Of a DNA stretch of 13,049 nt, positions 4,989 through 13,049 are shown in pieces. The stretch is from positions 1 through 13,049 of the forward strand of contig JAATES010000196.1 of NCBI GenBank assembly GCA_015655615.1, read 5' to 3'. Both the position numbers and the translations under genes were made by a program. The notes beneath the pieces were generated by a model that was not told the origin of the DNA, searched no databases, and saw only the letters and a program-made list of their open reading frames with translations. This stretch comes from Actinomycetales bacterium (GTDB taxonomy: Bacteria > Actinomycetota > Actinomycetes > Actinomycetales > Cellulomonadaceae). How positions within the stretch are numbered: position 1 is the first letter of the stretch; every line of letters begins with the position of its first letter.

Positions 4989-7900
4989 GCGGCGGACCTT
5001 CACCGTGACCTTCTTGCTCACGGACGTCAGCCCCGCATTGCCCGTGAACGTCACCTTGACCTTGTGCTTGCCCACCCGCTTGCTCAGGTGGATCTTGACC
5101 TTCTTCGACCCGGCCGCGCCGACCTTGACCGTGGCCACCGTCCGCTTGCCGTCCTTGATCCTGACGACTCCGGAACGGCTCAGCCCGCTGGGCGCCGAGA
5201 CCGCGACCTTGACCGTGAGCTTCTTGCCGCGCTTGACCGACTTCTTCGCCTTCGCCTTCACGGCGGAGGCGGCTTTCGTCACCCCGACCCGAACCTGGCC
5301 GTTGGCGGCACTGACCTCACTGCTTCCCTGGTAGGCGGCCTGCACGGTGTGCGATCCAGCCGTCGTGAAGGCAGGCAGCGTCACGGTGGCGCGTCCACCG
5401 GCACCCAGTCTGACGGTCGCAAGAGTCTTGCCGGACTCGGACAGTGTGACCGTGCCCGTCGGGACGACCCCCGTCGCCTTGACGACCACCGTCGCCACCG
5501 ATGCGGTGCCGGCGACCACGGATGGCCGTGACGTGGTCACGGTGAGCTGCGGAGCCGCCTTGGTCACCGTCAGCGTCCGGGGATCCGAGGCGGAGGGCTC
5601 CCAGCGTGGGTCGGACTCCGGGTAGCGCGCCGTGAGGTGATGCGCTCCCACGGAGAGCGTCGCGGGCAGCGCAACCGTCACAGCCCCATCCACCAGCGCC
5701 CCCGAGGCGATGACGGCCGACCCATCGAGGATCTCGACGGTGCCACTCGGCTTCGCGGTCCCCGATCCCGCAGCCACTGCCACAGCGGCCTGAACCGGAG
5801 CCGCGCCGCGAGTCTGGGTGGCCGCGCTCAAGGTCAGCGTGGTCGTGGTGGTGGTCGTGACAGTCAGGGCGACTGGCACGGCCGTCTGCTTGCCATCGGC
5901 ATCGGTGACCGTCACGGTGAAGGAGTAGCTCCCCGGCTCCGTCAGGGTTCCGGTCAAGTGACCTCCGGTCGTCAGCCCAAGGCCTGCGGGCAGGGTCCCT
6001 GAAGTGACCGCGAAGCTGACGGGGCTATGCCCGCCACTCGCCGCAAGCTGCTGGTCCACAGGGCTTCCGGCCACGATGGGCTCTGCGCCCAGGTCGGTGA
6101 TCGCGATGTCCGTGGCCCGGAAGCCGATCCAATCGAGGTTCACCCGTCCGTTGTCGCCCGCGTCCCACTGCAGCGTGAGCGCCCCCGGGCTACCTGTGAG
6201 GTCGACACCGGGTACGGTGACCTCCGACCACGAATCCCAGCTTCCAGTCGGCGGGAAGGCGACCTGGCCGACCTTGTCACTGCCGCTGTACAACGACAAC
6301 GTGCGGTTGTCGCCGTAGCCATTGGCGTAGCGGATGACCACGGAACCCGGCTGCGAGGCACTCGTGGCCTTGCCGACCTGGAAGGCCACGGAGTCGCCTT
6401 GATCCCACATACGGCCCGCGAAATCGCCTCCGCTGGCACCAGCGTGCGCGTCGCCACCACGGTAGGTGTTGGTGAAGACCGCGTCCTCGGCCTCGATCTT
6501 CCAGCCGTCAGGGCATCCTTGCAGCTCAGTCGTTCCCGCGGAGACCAGGCACTGGTCGGTCGCATCAGGGGTGCCGTCGCTGTCGTAATCCGCTGTGCCG
6601 TCCGCACCGGTGAGGGTGATCACCACGGAGTGGCTTCCGGTGAGGTCGGAAGGAATCACCGCGTCTGCCAGCGCCGCACCGTCGAGCGACACGGCGGAGA
6701 CCTCGTTCCCTGCACCACGCAGCGTGATGTCGAGTGTGGCCTGACGATACGGCAGACCGGTGATCGTGGCGTCACCCCAGCCCGCCGGGAGCGTCGGCGT
6801 CAGGGTCATGCCCTCGGTCGTCAATCCGACCCCGAACACGCCGTTGAGGATCATGCGCAGGTAGCCGCTGGCCGACCAGGTCTGGTCGTCCCGGGGCGAG
6901 TTCAGCGAGCCCGTCTGCCACCCGCCGTCGGGCTCGCCCGTGATCGAGTTGTAGATCTCCGAGAAGTCCCCTGACCCGCGCTGCAGCAGCGACAGGTTCA
7001 GGATCTCGTCAGAGAGCTGTTCCTGACCGCCGGCAGTCGCCGCCGCAGCGCCCCAGAAGCTCTGGACCATCGGCCAGATCGAGTTGTTGTGCCGCCCCTG
7101 CTTGGTGTCGGAATAGCGGGAGAATGCAGGCCACACGTCGGTGACACCCCACGGGGAGCTCTGGACCGAGGCGAGGACCTCATCGGCCCGGGCTCCGTCG
7201 GCAATGCCGAACTGCAGCGCGAAGGCGATGCCCGCACCCTCCTGATAGTTCTCCAGGGTGTAGTTCTCGGCAGAGTCGCCATCCGTGCCGGTCTTCACCA
7301 GGGTGTAGCCGTACTGATGTGTCGAGTCGTTCCACAGATGGGCGTTGATGGCGGTCTTGATCGAGGCAGCCTCGTCCTGGAAGCCGCTGACCGTTCCGGC
7401 GTCCGCGCCAAGCCGCTCGGCCATGGCCGCAGTGAGCTGGTAGGCCTGGTAGTACAGCGCGTTCGTGCTGAGCGCCAGCTGGGTCCGAGCCCTCGGGTAC
7501 GACGTCCCGCTGCCCCCATCGATGAAGCTGCCGTGCGACTCTGTTCCGGCAATCGACTCCGGGTACCCGGCGATGCCGTCGTTGAAGAACGACGGGCCTT
7601 GGAACAGCCCGACTCTCGCGTTGAAGTCCCGTTCCCGCCGCGCGTTCAAGGTGTTGACCGCCGTGGTGTAGGCCCGCCCGAGGAATTCGTCGTCGCCGGT
7701 GACCAGGTACTGGTTCCATGCGGCGACGATCCATACCACCTGATCCCACCACTGCGCCTCCGACTCCTGGCCGACGTCGTGCTGCTGCACGATGAGGGAA
7801 TCCTCCCCCGCCTCTTTGGTGACGACCGCCCACAACGTGTTGGATGCCACATCAGGGGCGAGCAGGCTCCCCGCATTCCAGGAGTTGACGGAAGCATCCC

Positions 7901-8207
7901 GGGTCCACGGCAATGCATAAAAACCACCGGCACGGAAGAAAGTCCCTGGATCTGACTTCAGGAATCCGGTCGAATTAAACTTCGCCTCGTAAGGGACGTT
8001 GTTGGTCACCAACAGGTTCTTGAGTGCCTCTGCGTACGAGCTGCCGATGAGGCGGTCGACCTCTGGGTTGGCGAAGGAGACGGTGGGATTTGCCGCCGAG
8101 GCCGTGGTCACGGTCGCCGCGCTCGCGCTTCCCGCCGGGACAAGCGTGGCGAGGACGAGTGCGCCGATGGCCGCTGCCGCCCAGCACCTATTCGCTCGAT
8201 CAGTCAT
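4986..8207 (-). CDS. Secreted multidomain glycosidase: six-hairpin catalytic domain, CBM, Ig-like repeats
   Basis: The protein has 1073 residues. A signal peptide (1-31) has positives, a hydrophobic core and cleavage near SASA. Residues about 45-500 look like an (alpha/alpha)6 glycosidase of the GH63/GH37/GH15-like superfamily, with FYALPWTRDASVNSW (97-110), QWWDQVVWIVAAWNQYLVTG (152-171), a WPAFSRY/GRHNNSIWPM block (359-380) and SEIYNSITGEPDGG (416-429). Asp104 and Glu417 are candidate catalytic acids by analogy. A DYDSDGTPDATDQC motif (540-553) resembles a thrombospondin type-3 calcium repeat. Residues 570-697 (IEAED to LDWIGF) look like a CBM6/35-type module, 700-785 like a putative Ig domain, and 790-970 like Ig-like repeats. 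The Lys-rich C-terminus (980-1073) may bind the wall. Start 8207 is chosen because GGAG lies 7 nt upstream and it begins directly at the signal peptide. It probably cleaves an extracellular carbohydrate, but family and substrate are not established. Confidence 0.85.
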   Translation of the reverse strand: MTDRANRCWAAAAIGALVLATLVPAGSASAATVTTASAANPTVSFANPEVDRLIGSSYAEALKNLLVTNNVPYEAKFNSTGFLKSDPGTFFRAGGFYALPWTRDASVNSWNAGSLLAPDVASNTLWAVVTKEAGEDSLIVQQHDVGQESEAQWWDQVVWIVAAWNQYLVTGDDEFLGRAYTTAVNTLNARRERDFNARVGLFQGPSFFNDGIAGYPESIAGTESHGSFIDGGSGTSYPRARTQLALSTNALYYQAYQLTAAMAERLGADAGTVSGFQDEAASIKTAINAHLWNDSTHQYGYTLVKTGTDGDSAENYTLENYQEGAGIAFALQFGIADGARADEVLASVQSSPWGVTDVWPAFSRYSDTKQGRHNNSIWPMVQSFWGAAAATAGGQEQLSDEILNLSLLQRGSGDFSEIYNSITGEPDGGWQTGSLNSPRDDQTWSASGYLRMILNGVFGVGLTTEGMTLTPTLPAGWGDATITGLPYRQATLDITLRGAGNEVSAVSLDGAALADAVIPSDLTGSHSVVITLTGADGTADYDSDGTPDATDQCLVSAGTTELQGCPDGWKIEAEDAVFTNTYRGGDAHAGASGGDFAGRMWDQGDSVAFQVGKATSASQPGSVVIRYANGYGDNRTLSLYSGSDKVGQVAFPPTGSWDSWSEVTVPGVDLTGSPGALTLQWDAGDNGRVNLDWIGFRATDIAITDLGAEPIVAGSPVDQQLAASGGHSPVSFAVTSGTLPAGLGLTTGGHLTGTLTEPGSYSFTVTVTDADGKQTAVPVALTVTTTTTTTLTLSAATQTRGAAPVQAAVAVAAGSGTAKPSGTVEILDGSAVIASGALVDGAVTVALPATLSVGAHHLTARYPESDPRWEPSASDPRTLTVTKAAPQLTVTTSRPSVVAGTASVATVVVKATGVVPTGTVTLSESGKTLATVRLGAGGRATVTLPAFTTAGSHTVQAAYQGSSEVSAANGQVRVGVTKAASAVKAKAKKSVKRGKKLTVKVAVSAPSGLSRSGVVRIKDGKRTVATVKVGAAGSKKVKIHLSKRVGKHKVKVTFTGNAGLTSVSKKVTVKVRR

Positions 8208-8371
8208 GTGAGTGCTCCGATGTGAGATCCAGTGGTGCGTCATCCCCTCAGCAGCATTGCCTCAGTCGGGGGATCGAGCACATTAGGAAGGTTGGACCCG
8301 CAGTCACCCTTATCGCGGCACTGACAGCCAATGTCGGCCCACGAGGAGGAAAGACGTACGTTAAGTCCCCC

Positions 8372-8400
8372 ATCCTGCACCAGCAAGATTGTGCAGTCAA
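8372..8400 (-). promoter_or_regulatory. Putative promoter of the glycosidase gene
   Basis: On the minus strand TTGACT (8400-8395) and CAGGAT (8377-8372) are spaced by exactly 17 nt. The 5' leader would be about 160 nt. An imperfect palindrome near 8321-8337 (CTGACA, 5 nt, TGTCGG) lies downstream and could be an operator, but this is weak. The stretch between the two genes is otherwise featureless and AT-richer. Confidence 0.45.
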
Positions 8401-8440
8401 GACAAGGGCGTCACCCTGGGATATCGCTTATGACAAACTT

Positions 8441-8457
8441 AATTCAGGGAGCTGAAA

Positions 8458-8459
<2 letters not shown>
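8441..8459 (-). terminator. Weak hairpin at the end of asd
   Basis: TTCAG and CTGAA form a 5-bp stem with a CTCC loop right at the asd stop codon, followed by AATTAAGTTTG on the minus strand. It is short and only moderately convincing. Confidence 0.3.
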
Positions 8460-9549
<1,090 letters not shown>

Positions 9550-9611
9550 TTACCTTATTCGTGGCTGTGGTGACTGGAACGTCTCGCCGGATCGACGGTG
9601 AGGACCGATGG

Positions 9612-10130
9612 TCAGCGGCCCGTTCCACCGTAGATGACCGCGTCTCCTGACGCGTCGAGCGCGAAGGCTGTGTGCACGGCCCGGACCGCGTCATCGAGCG
9701 TGTCGATCCGCGTGACCACCGAGATGCGGATCTCCGAGGTCGAGATCATCTCGATGTTGATGCCCGCATCGCGCAGTGCACCGAAGAGCCGGGCAGAGAC
9801 CCCGGGACTCGAGCGCATCCCCGCTCCGATCAGTGACAACTTGCCGATCTGGTCATCGAACTTGAGCTCATCGAAGCCGATCTCCTGCCGGCTGTTCGTC
9901 AGCACCTCGAGCGTTGCCGGCGCATCAGCGGCCGGGAGCGTGAAGGAGATGTCCGTCAGGCCGGTCTGAGCGGCCGAAACGTTCTGGACGATCATGTCGA
10001 GGTTGGCGCCTGCCTGCGCCACGATCTCGAAGAGCCGTGCCGCCGTGCCAGGGACATCGGGGAGCCCCACCACGGTGATCTTCGCTTCGCTGCGGTCGTG
10101 AGCGACTCCGGTGATGATCGGAGCTTCCAT
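9612..10130 (-). CDS. lysC: Probable aspartate kinase beta subunit from an internal in-frame start in lysC
   Basis: Met269 of LysC (ATG at 10130) is preceded by the purine-rich GAGGAGGAC (about 10143-10135), a Shine-Dalgarno match at good spacing. Translation from here gives 172 residues covering only the two ACT domains. In Corynebacterium glutamicum and Bacillus, lysC is known to yield such a beta subunit from an internal start, forming an alpha2beta2 enzyme, and the length agrees with the corynebacterial one as I remember it. Use of this start is inferred from the site. Confidence 0.6.
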   Translation of the reverse strand: MEAPIITGVAHDRSEAKITVVGLPDVPGTAARLFEIVAQAGANLDMIVQNVSAAQTGLTDISFTLPAADAPATLEVLTNSRQEIGFDELKFDDQIGKLSLIGAGMRSSPGVSARLFGALRDAGINIEMISTSEIRISVVTRIDTLDDAVRAVHTAFALDASGDAVIYGGTGR

Positions 10131-10934
10131 GCTGTCCTCCTCGTTGCCGGTGGAATCGCTGGGAACATCCTCTGGCAGCAGGCCAGGAATCGTGCGGCCG
10201 GGAACATCGGTGACCAGGGTTCCGACACGCCCGGAGAACGACGACCTCACATGGATCGGGACGTCATAGCGCCGGCCGTACTCGACACAGCGCAAGGCGA
10301 GGACCTTGGCGCCGCTGGCTGCCATCTCCAGCATCTCCTCGTAGCTGATGCGCTGGACCTGGCGGGCTGCCGGGACAATGCGCGGATCTGCGGTGAAGAC
10401 GCCGTCCACATCCGTGTAGATCTCGCACACGTCGGCGCCCAGTGCGGCCGCGAGCGCCACGGCGGTCGTGTCCGAGCCTCCCCGACCCAATGTGGTCACG
10501 TCGTTGGTCTCCTGGTTGACGCCTTGGAAACCGGCCACGATCGCGACGTGTCCCTTGTCCAGGGAGAGCCTGATGCGGCTGGGGGTCACATCGATGATCC
10601 TGGCCTTGCCGTAGGCGGCATCGGTGATGACACCCGCCTGCTGGCCGGTGTAGGACTTCGCCTTCACGCCCAGGGAGTCGATGGCCATGGCGAGCAAGGA
10701 CATCGAGATCCGCTCCCCGGCTGTCAGCAGGATGTCCATCTCCCGGCGCGGAGCCTTATGGCTGAGCTCGTTCGCCAGATCGATGAGCTCATCGGTGGTG
10801 TCGCCCATCGCGGAGACCACCACGACGACGTCGTTGCCCGCCTGGCTGGTCTGAGCGATACGTCTCGCGACTCGCCGGATGCTGGGAGCGTCGCTGACGG
10901 AGGAGCCGCCGTACTTCTGGACGATGAGGGCCAC
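9612..10934 (-). CDS. lysC: Aspartate kinase, alpha subunit (LysC)
   Basis: It phosphorylates aspartate, the committed step of the aspartate family. The protein has 440 residues. The kinase domain starts with [11 protein letters not shown] (2-12), followed by [10 protein letters not shown] (41-50), LTAGERIS (70-77), [15 protein letters not shown] (148-162) and [15 protein letters not shown] (171-185). Two ACT domains fill about 280-440, including [10 protein letters not shown] (314-323) and STSEIRISV near the C-terminus, the lysine/threonine feedback region. By my remembered alignment, the Corynebacterium positions Ser301 and Thr311 correspond to Ser320 and Ser330 here. GTG 10934 is the start, with GGAG 6 nt upstream. 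The linker between kinase and ACT domains (about 247-268) seems longer than in Corynebacterium and contains an internal start for a beta subunit. asd follows at 71 nt. Confidence 0.97.
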   Translation of the reverse strand: MALIVQKYGGSSVSDAPSIRRVARRIAQTSQAGNDVVVVVSAMGDTTDELIDLANELSHKAPRREMDILLTAGERISMSLLAMAIDSLGVKAKSYTGQQAGVITDAAYGKARIIDVTPSRIRLSLDKGHVAIVAGFQGVNQETNDVTTLGRGGSDTTAVALAAALGADVCEIYTDVDGVFTADPRIVPAARQVQRISYEEMLEMAASGAKVLALRCVEYGRRYDVPIHVRSSFSGRVGTLVTDVPGRTIPGLLPEDVPSDSTGNEEDSMEAPIITGVAHDRSEAKITVVGLPDVPGTAARLFEIVAQAGANLDMIVQNVSAAQTGLTDISFTLPAADAPATLEVLTNSRQEIGFDELKFDDQIGKLSLIGAGMRSSPGVSARLFGALRDAGINIEMISTSEIRISVVTRIDTLDDAVRAVHTAFALDASGDAVIYGGTGR

Positions 10935-10984
10935 AACAGACTCCGGGTCGGGACCGGTGTGAACCGATCAGGGGCAGACACCAG

Positions 10985-10990
10985 ATTGTA
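10985..10990 (-). promoter_or_regulatory. Putative -10 box of the lysC-asd operon
   Basis: TACAAT on the minus strand (10990-10985) matches 5 of 6 consensus positions. It would give a leader of about 44 nt to GTG 10934. No good -35 is seen, since the upstream bases are the end of the hydrolase gene. Read-through from that gene is also possible (gap 72 nt). Confidence 0.4.
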
Positions 10991-11006
10991 GGTCGGCTGG
11001 TGGCCG

Positions 11007-13049
11007 CTATGTGGAGCCGCCCGGATTGCGGGACGGATCCTCCTGTGGTGGCTGCCCGGCAAAGAGCTGCTCCCGGGCCAGCTCACGCGCCCTGACCGCG
11101 GCCTCGATCCGTCCCATCACCTCATCGGACACCGGCAGGTCGAACGCCGCTGAGAGGAATCTGGGCAGGTCCGGCCGGTAATCATGCGCTTGTGCCTCAT
11201 ACCCCTGTGTCCGCTGGGAGTTCTTCATGTCGACGACGCTGTGGAAAAACGAGGTCAGCGGCGACCACCGCATACCGGGAGGGAGGCCACGAGGGCTGGC
11301 CCCTGGTGGCGTGGAGCCGCGGAGGACTGCCCGCCGGGAATCGAACCAGGCAGGACGTCGCACGGCGATGCCCGGCTCGAAGGTGACGACCCCGTCATTG
11401 TCATGGCTCACCAGGAAATACCGCAGCGCCTTCCGGTCCTCCGCGCCGAGTGCCTCGTACTGGGCGAAGTCGTTGAAGATGCGCACTGCGCCCGGCTCGG
11501 AGTCGGGACGGTGATCGTCCAGCACCTGGTGCGGCCACCTGCTGCCCGCCGGAGTCCCGATCCAGAGCGCACGTTCGATGCCCAATGCCTCCGGTCCCAG
11601 CGTCCCCCAGTCGGCGAAAACATCCTGACTGGTGCGGGCACCCAGGCTCTCCCCGAAGATGGCCAGCCGCGGCCGAGGACCCTGCCTGCGGCGCAGCCGA
11701 TTGACGATCTCCAGCCAGAAGAGGCGATTCTGCTCCCGCGCCTCACCCAGCTGGCTCATGGCCAACATCGACGGCCTGCGCGAGTATTGCATCGCCGCGG
11801 TGGCGACATCTCCACGCGACAGGTAGTGGAGGGCAGCGAGCGCAGCATGGTTGATGTAGCCCGTTCCCGTCGGCGAGATGAGGACCAGGAGACTGCGATC
11901 GAAGGCACCCAGCGCATCCATCTCCGCCAGTGCCAGATCGACCCGTTCGCGAGCGGTATCTGCTGAGTCCAACCCGACATAGACCTGAACCGGTGCCGCC
12001 AGCGCCGGCCGGCCTGTCACGTCCTCGATGGAGTCCGACGGCAGGCCCAGTCGCGGGCGCCGGGTGGCGACAGGAGCGACTCCAGAGAGCACATGGCGTC
12101 GGCCTTCCCGGCCCAGGGTCTCCCAGGGCACCAGGCTGCGTGGCCCGCCCGAGACGGTGGGCCCGGCCAGATCGGGACCGCTCACGTCGCGGCGGAGCCG
12201 CTCCTCGACGGATGCATCGGCCTCGATCCGCTGAATCGTCGTCGCCCACAGCGCCACCGAGCCACCAGCGACTCCCGCCGCCGAACCAAGCCGCACCGTG
12301 CGTTGCCACGTCCGCGGTGAACCCGGCAGATGCGCGGACAGCAGGGAACCGAGCTTGTGGGCGGCCGCAGACTCCAGTGCCATCGCTCCCGACAGCGCCA
12401 CTGCGGCACCACCGGCCACCGCCAGAGATCGCCAGCGGCTGGCCGCCCGGTCGCCCGGTGCCATGGAACGGGCCACGTCGGAGACGACCCCCCTGGCGGC
12501 CGACGAGACCGTGTCCACAGTGGACTCGGGGGACAGCGAGGACACCAGCCCATGAGGCTCAGCACCTGGGGCGCCTTCGGGGCCGCGCCGTTCCAGGTCC
12601 CGGAGCAGGGCTGCGAGGTAGCCCAGCGGAATCGCAAGGGGAAGCTGGGTCAGCCGGACGCCGCCTGGCAGCGGCCCGACGCGCGTATCGACCCACCGGA
12701 CCAGGACGTGCGCCCCTGCCAGTCCGGCTCCCGCGAACCCGGCGAGCACCGCCCGCCGACCGGCAGCCCGCACCAGGGCCAGTCCCGGATGCCGGCCGTC
12801 GTCGTCCGGCACGGTCAGGAGCACCGCGGCTCCCAGTGGCACCAGAAGGGCATCGACGCCCACGGCGAATCCCAGATCACGGTTCTCGCCGTGCAGGCGC
12901 TGCCGCCAGAGGTCTGAGTCGGCGAGGTGGCGTGCGACGCTGCGGGAGAGATCAGCCGTCATCGTCGTCGCAAGGTAATGGCTGCCCACGGCCAGAGCGG
13001 TGGCGAGGCCCTGGTCGACAGAAGTCCGCGGCGCCAGCGACGGGGAGAA
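11007..13049 (-). CDS. Membrane alpha/beta-hydrolase (Abhydrolase_9 type), 5' end beyond window
   Basis: This is a predicted polytopic membrane protein with a serine-hydrolase domain; 680 residues are visible. The frame stays open past GTG 12989 to the window edge, and the added residues (FSPSLAPRT, then DQGLATALAVG) resemble the start of the family's N-terminal domain (PF15420), so the gene is 5' truncated. About six hydrophobic helices lie in the N-terminal half. The C-terminal half resembles PF10081: GTGYINHAALAALHYLSRGD, the nucleophile elbow FGESLGA (Ser codon at 11646-11648), ALWIGTPAGS, SHDNDGVVTFEPGI with candidate acidic residues, and SFFHSVVDMKN with a candidate catalytic His. The substrate is unknown; relatives are frequent in mycobacteria and other actinobacteria. 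It lies upstream of lysC on the same strand without an obvious terminator, but no functional link is evident. Confidence 0.85.
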   Translation of the reverse strand, partial: FSPSLAPRTSVDQGLATALAVGSHYLATTMTADLSRSVARHLADSDLWRQRLHGENRDLGFAVGVDALLVPLGAAVLLTVPDDDGRHPGLALVRAAGRRAVLAGFAGAGLAGAHVLVRWVDTRVGPLPGGVRLTQLPLAIPLGYLAALLRDLERRGPEGAPGAEPHGLVSSLSPESTVDTVSSAARGVVSDVARSMAPGDRAASRWRSLAVAGGAAVALSGAMALESAAAHKLGSLLSAHLPGSPRTWQRTVRLGSAAGVAGGSVALWATTIQRIEADASVEERLRRDVSGPDLAGPTVSGGPRSLVPWETLGREGRRHVLSGVAPVATRRPRLGLPSDSIEDVTGRPALAAPVQVYVGLDSADTARERVDLALAEMDALGAFDRSLLVLISPTGTGYINHAALAALHYLSRGDVATAAMQYSRRPSMLAMSQLGEAREQNRLFWLEIVNRLRRRQGPRPRLAIFGESLGARTSQDVFADWGTLGPEALGIERALWIGTPAGSRWPHQVLDDHRPDSEPGAVRIFNDFAQYEALGAEDRKALRYFLVSHDNDGVVTFEPGIAVRRPAWFDSRRAVLRGSTPPGASPRGLPPGMRWSPLTSFFHSVVDMKNSQRTQGYEAQAHDYRPDLPRFLSAAFDLPVSDEVMGRIEAAVRARELAREQLFAGQPPQEDPSRNPGGST

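Noticed and set aside
6027..7955. Long plus-strand frames (6027-6974, 7089-7955) opposite the glycosidase gene
   Set aside because: Their translations show no domain and have the Arg/Gly/Val-rich look of antisense shadows in GC-rich DNA. The minus-strand glycosidase explains the region.
8208..8243. Upstream start of the glycosidase at 8243
   Set aside because: It adds 12 polar residues before a normal signal peptide. The GGAG site fits the ATG at 8207 better.
10935..11006. Lysine riboswitch before lysC
   Set aside because: The gap to the upstream gene is only 72 nt, far too short for a lysine riboswitch, and no such fold is seen.
10098..11966. Plus-strand frames opposite lysC and the hydrolase gene (10098-10991, 11184-11966)
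   Set aside because: They are mirror frames of well-supported coding sequence with no recognisable motif or ribosome site.

Overview
The window is high-GC DNA with actinobacterial gene content. The evidence is the ponA2-like PBP / metallophosphoesterase pair known from mycobacteria, a lysC-asd operon with an internal lysC start, a mycobacterial-type membrane alpha/beta-hydrolase, and promoters with short TANNNT -10 boxes. A propionibacterial or related actinomycete is my guess; I cannot fix the genus.

Layout. Plus strand, 1-1876: the 3' end of a class A penicillin-binding protein, a metallophosphoesterase overlapping it by 4 nt, then tRNA-Pro(CGG) with encoded CCA and a hairpin terminator. 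From about 1941 to 3060 there is an accessory patch: a decayed IS256-family transposase (N-terminal and C-terminal pieces joined by large deletions and a frameshift), then a minus-strand gene for a single-pass membrane protein. The distal half of that gene is AT-rich (about 42-47% GC in sampled lines) while its proximal half is about 65-75% GC.

The rest is on the minus strand. A type I DAHP synthase gene (3608-4678), first step of aromatic amino acid synthesis, has a leader region (about 4890-4679). That region encodes a short peptide with Trp-Tyr and Phe codons, followed by mutually exclusive hairpins and a terminator-like stem, so it looks like a ribosome-mediated attenuator. Upstream lies a large secreted multidomain glycosidase (4986-8207), separated by a very strong hairpin terminator. 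Then comes an aspartate-family operon transcribed lysC to asd (10934 to 8458), including a probable separate beta-subunit start inside lysC. At the right edge is a membrane alpha/beta-hydrolase open to the window end.

The genes fall into four themes: cell-wall synthesis (PBP), amino-acid biosynthesis (DAHP synthase for aromatics; LysC and Asd for the Lys/Thr/Met/diaminopimelate branch, the last feeding peptidoglycan), extracellular sugar use, and a small mobile-DNA scar next to a tRNA. The most interesting item is the aromatic leader-peptide attenuator. The next is the compositional chimera in the membrane-protein gene. I found no CRISPR array, phage module or recognisable new defence system.
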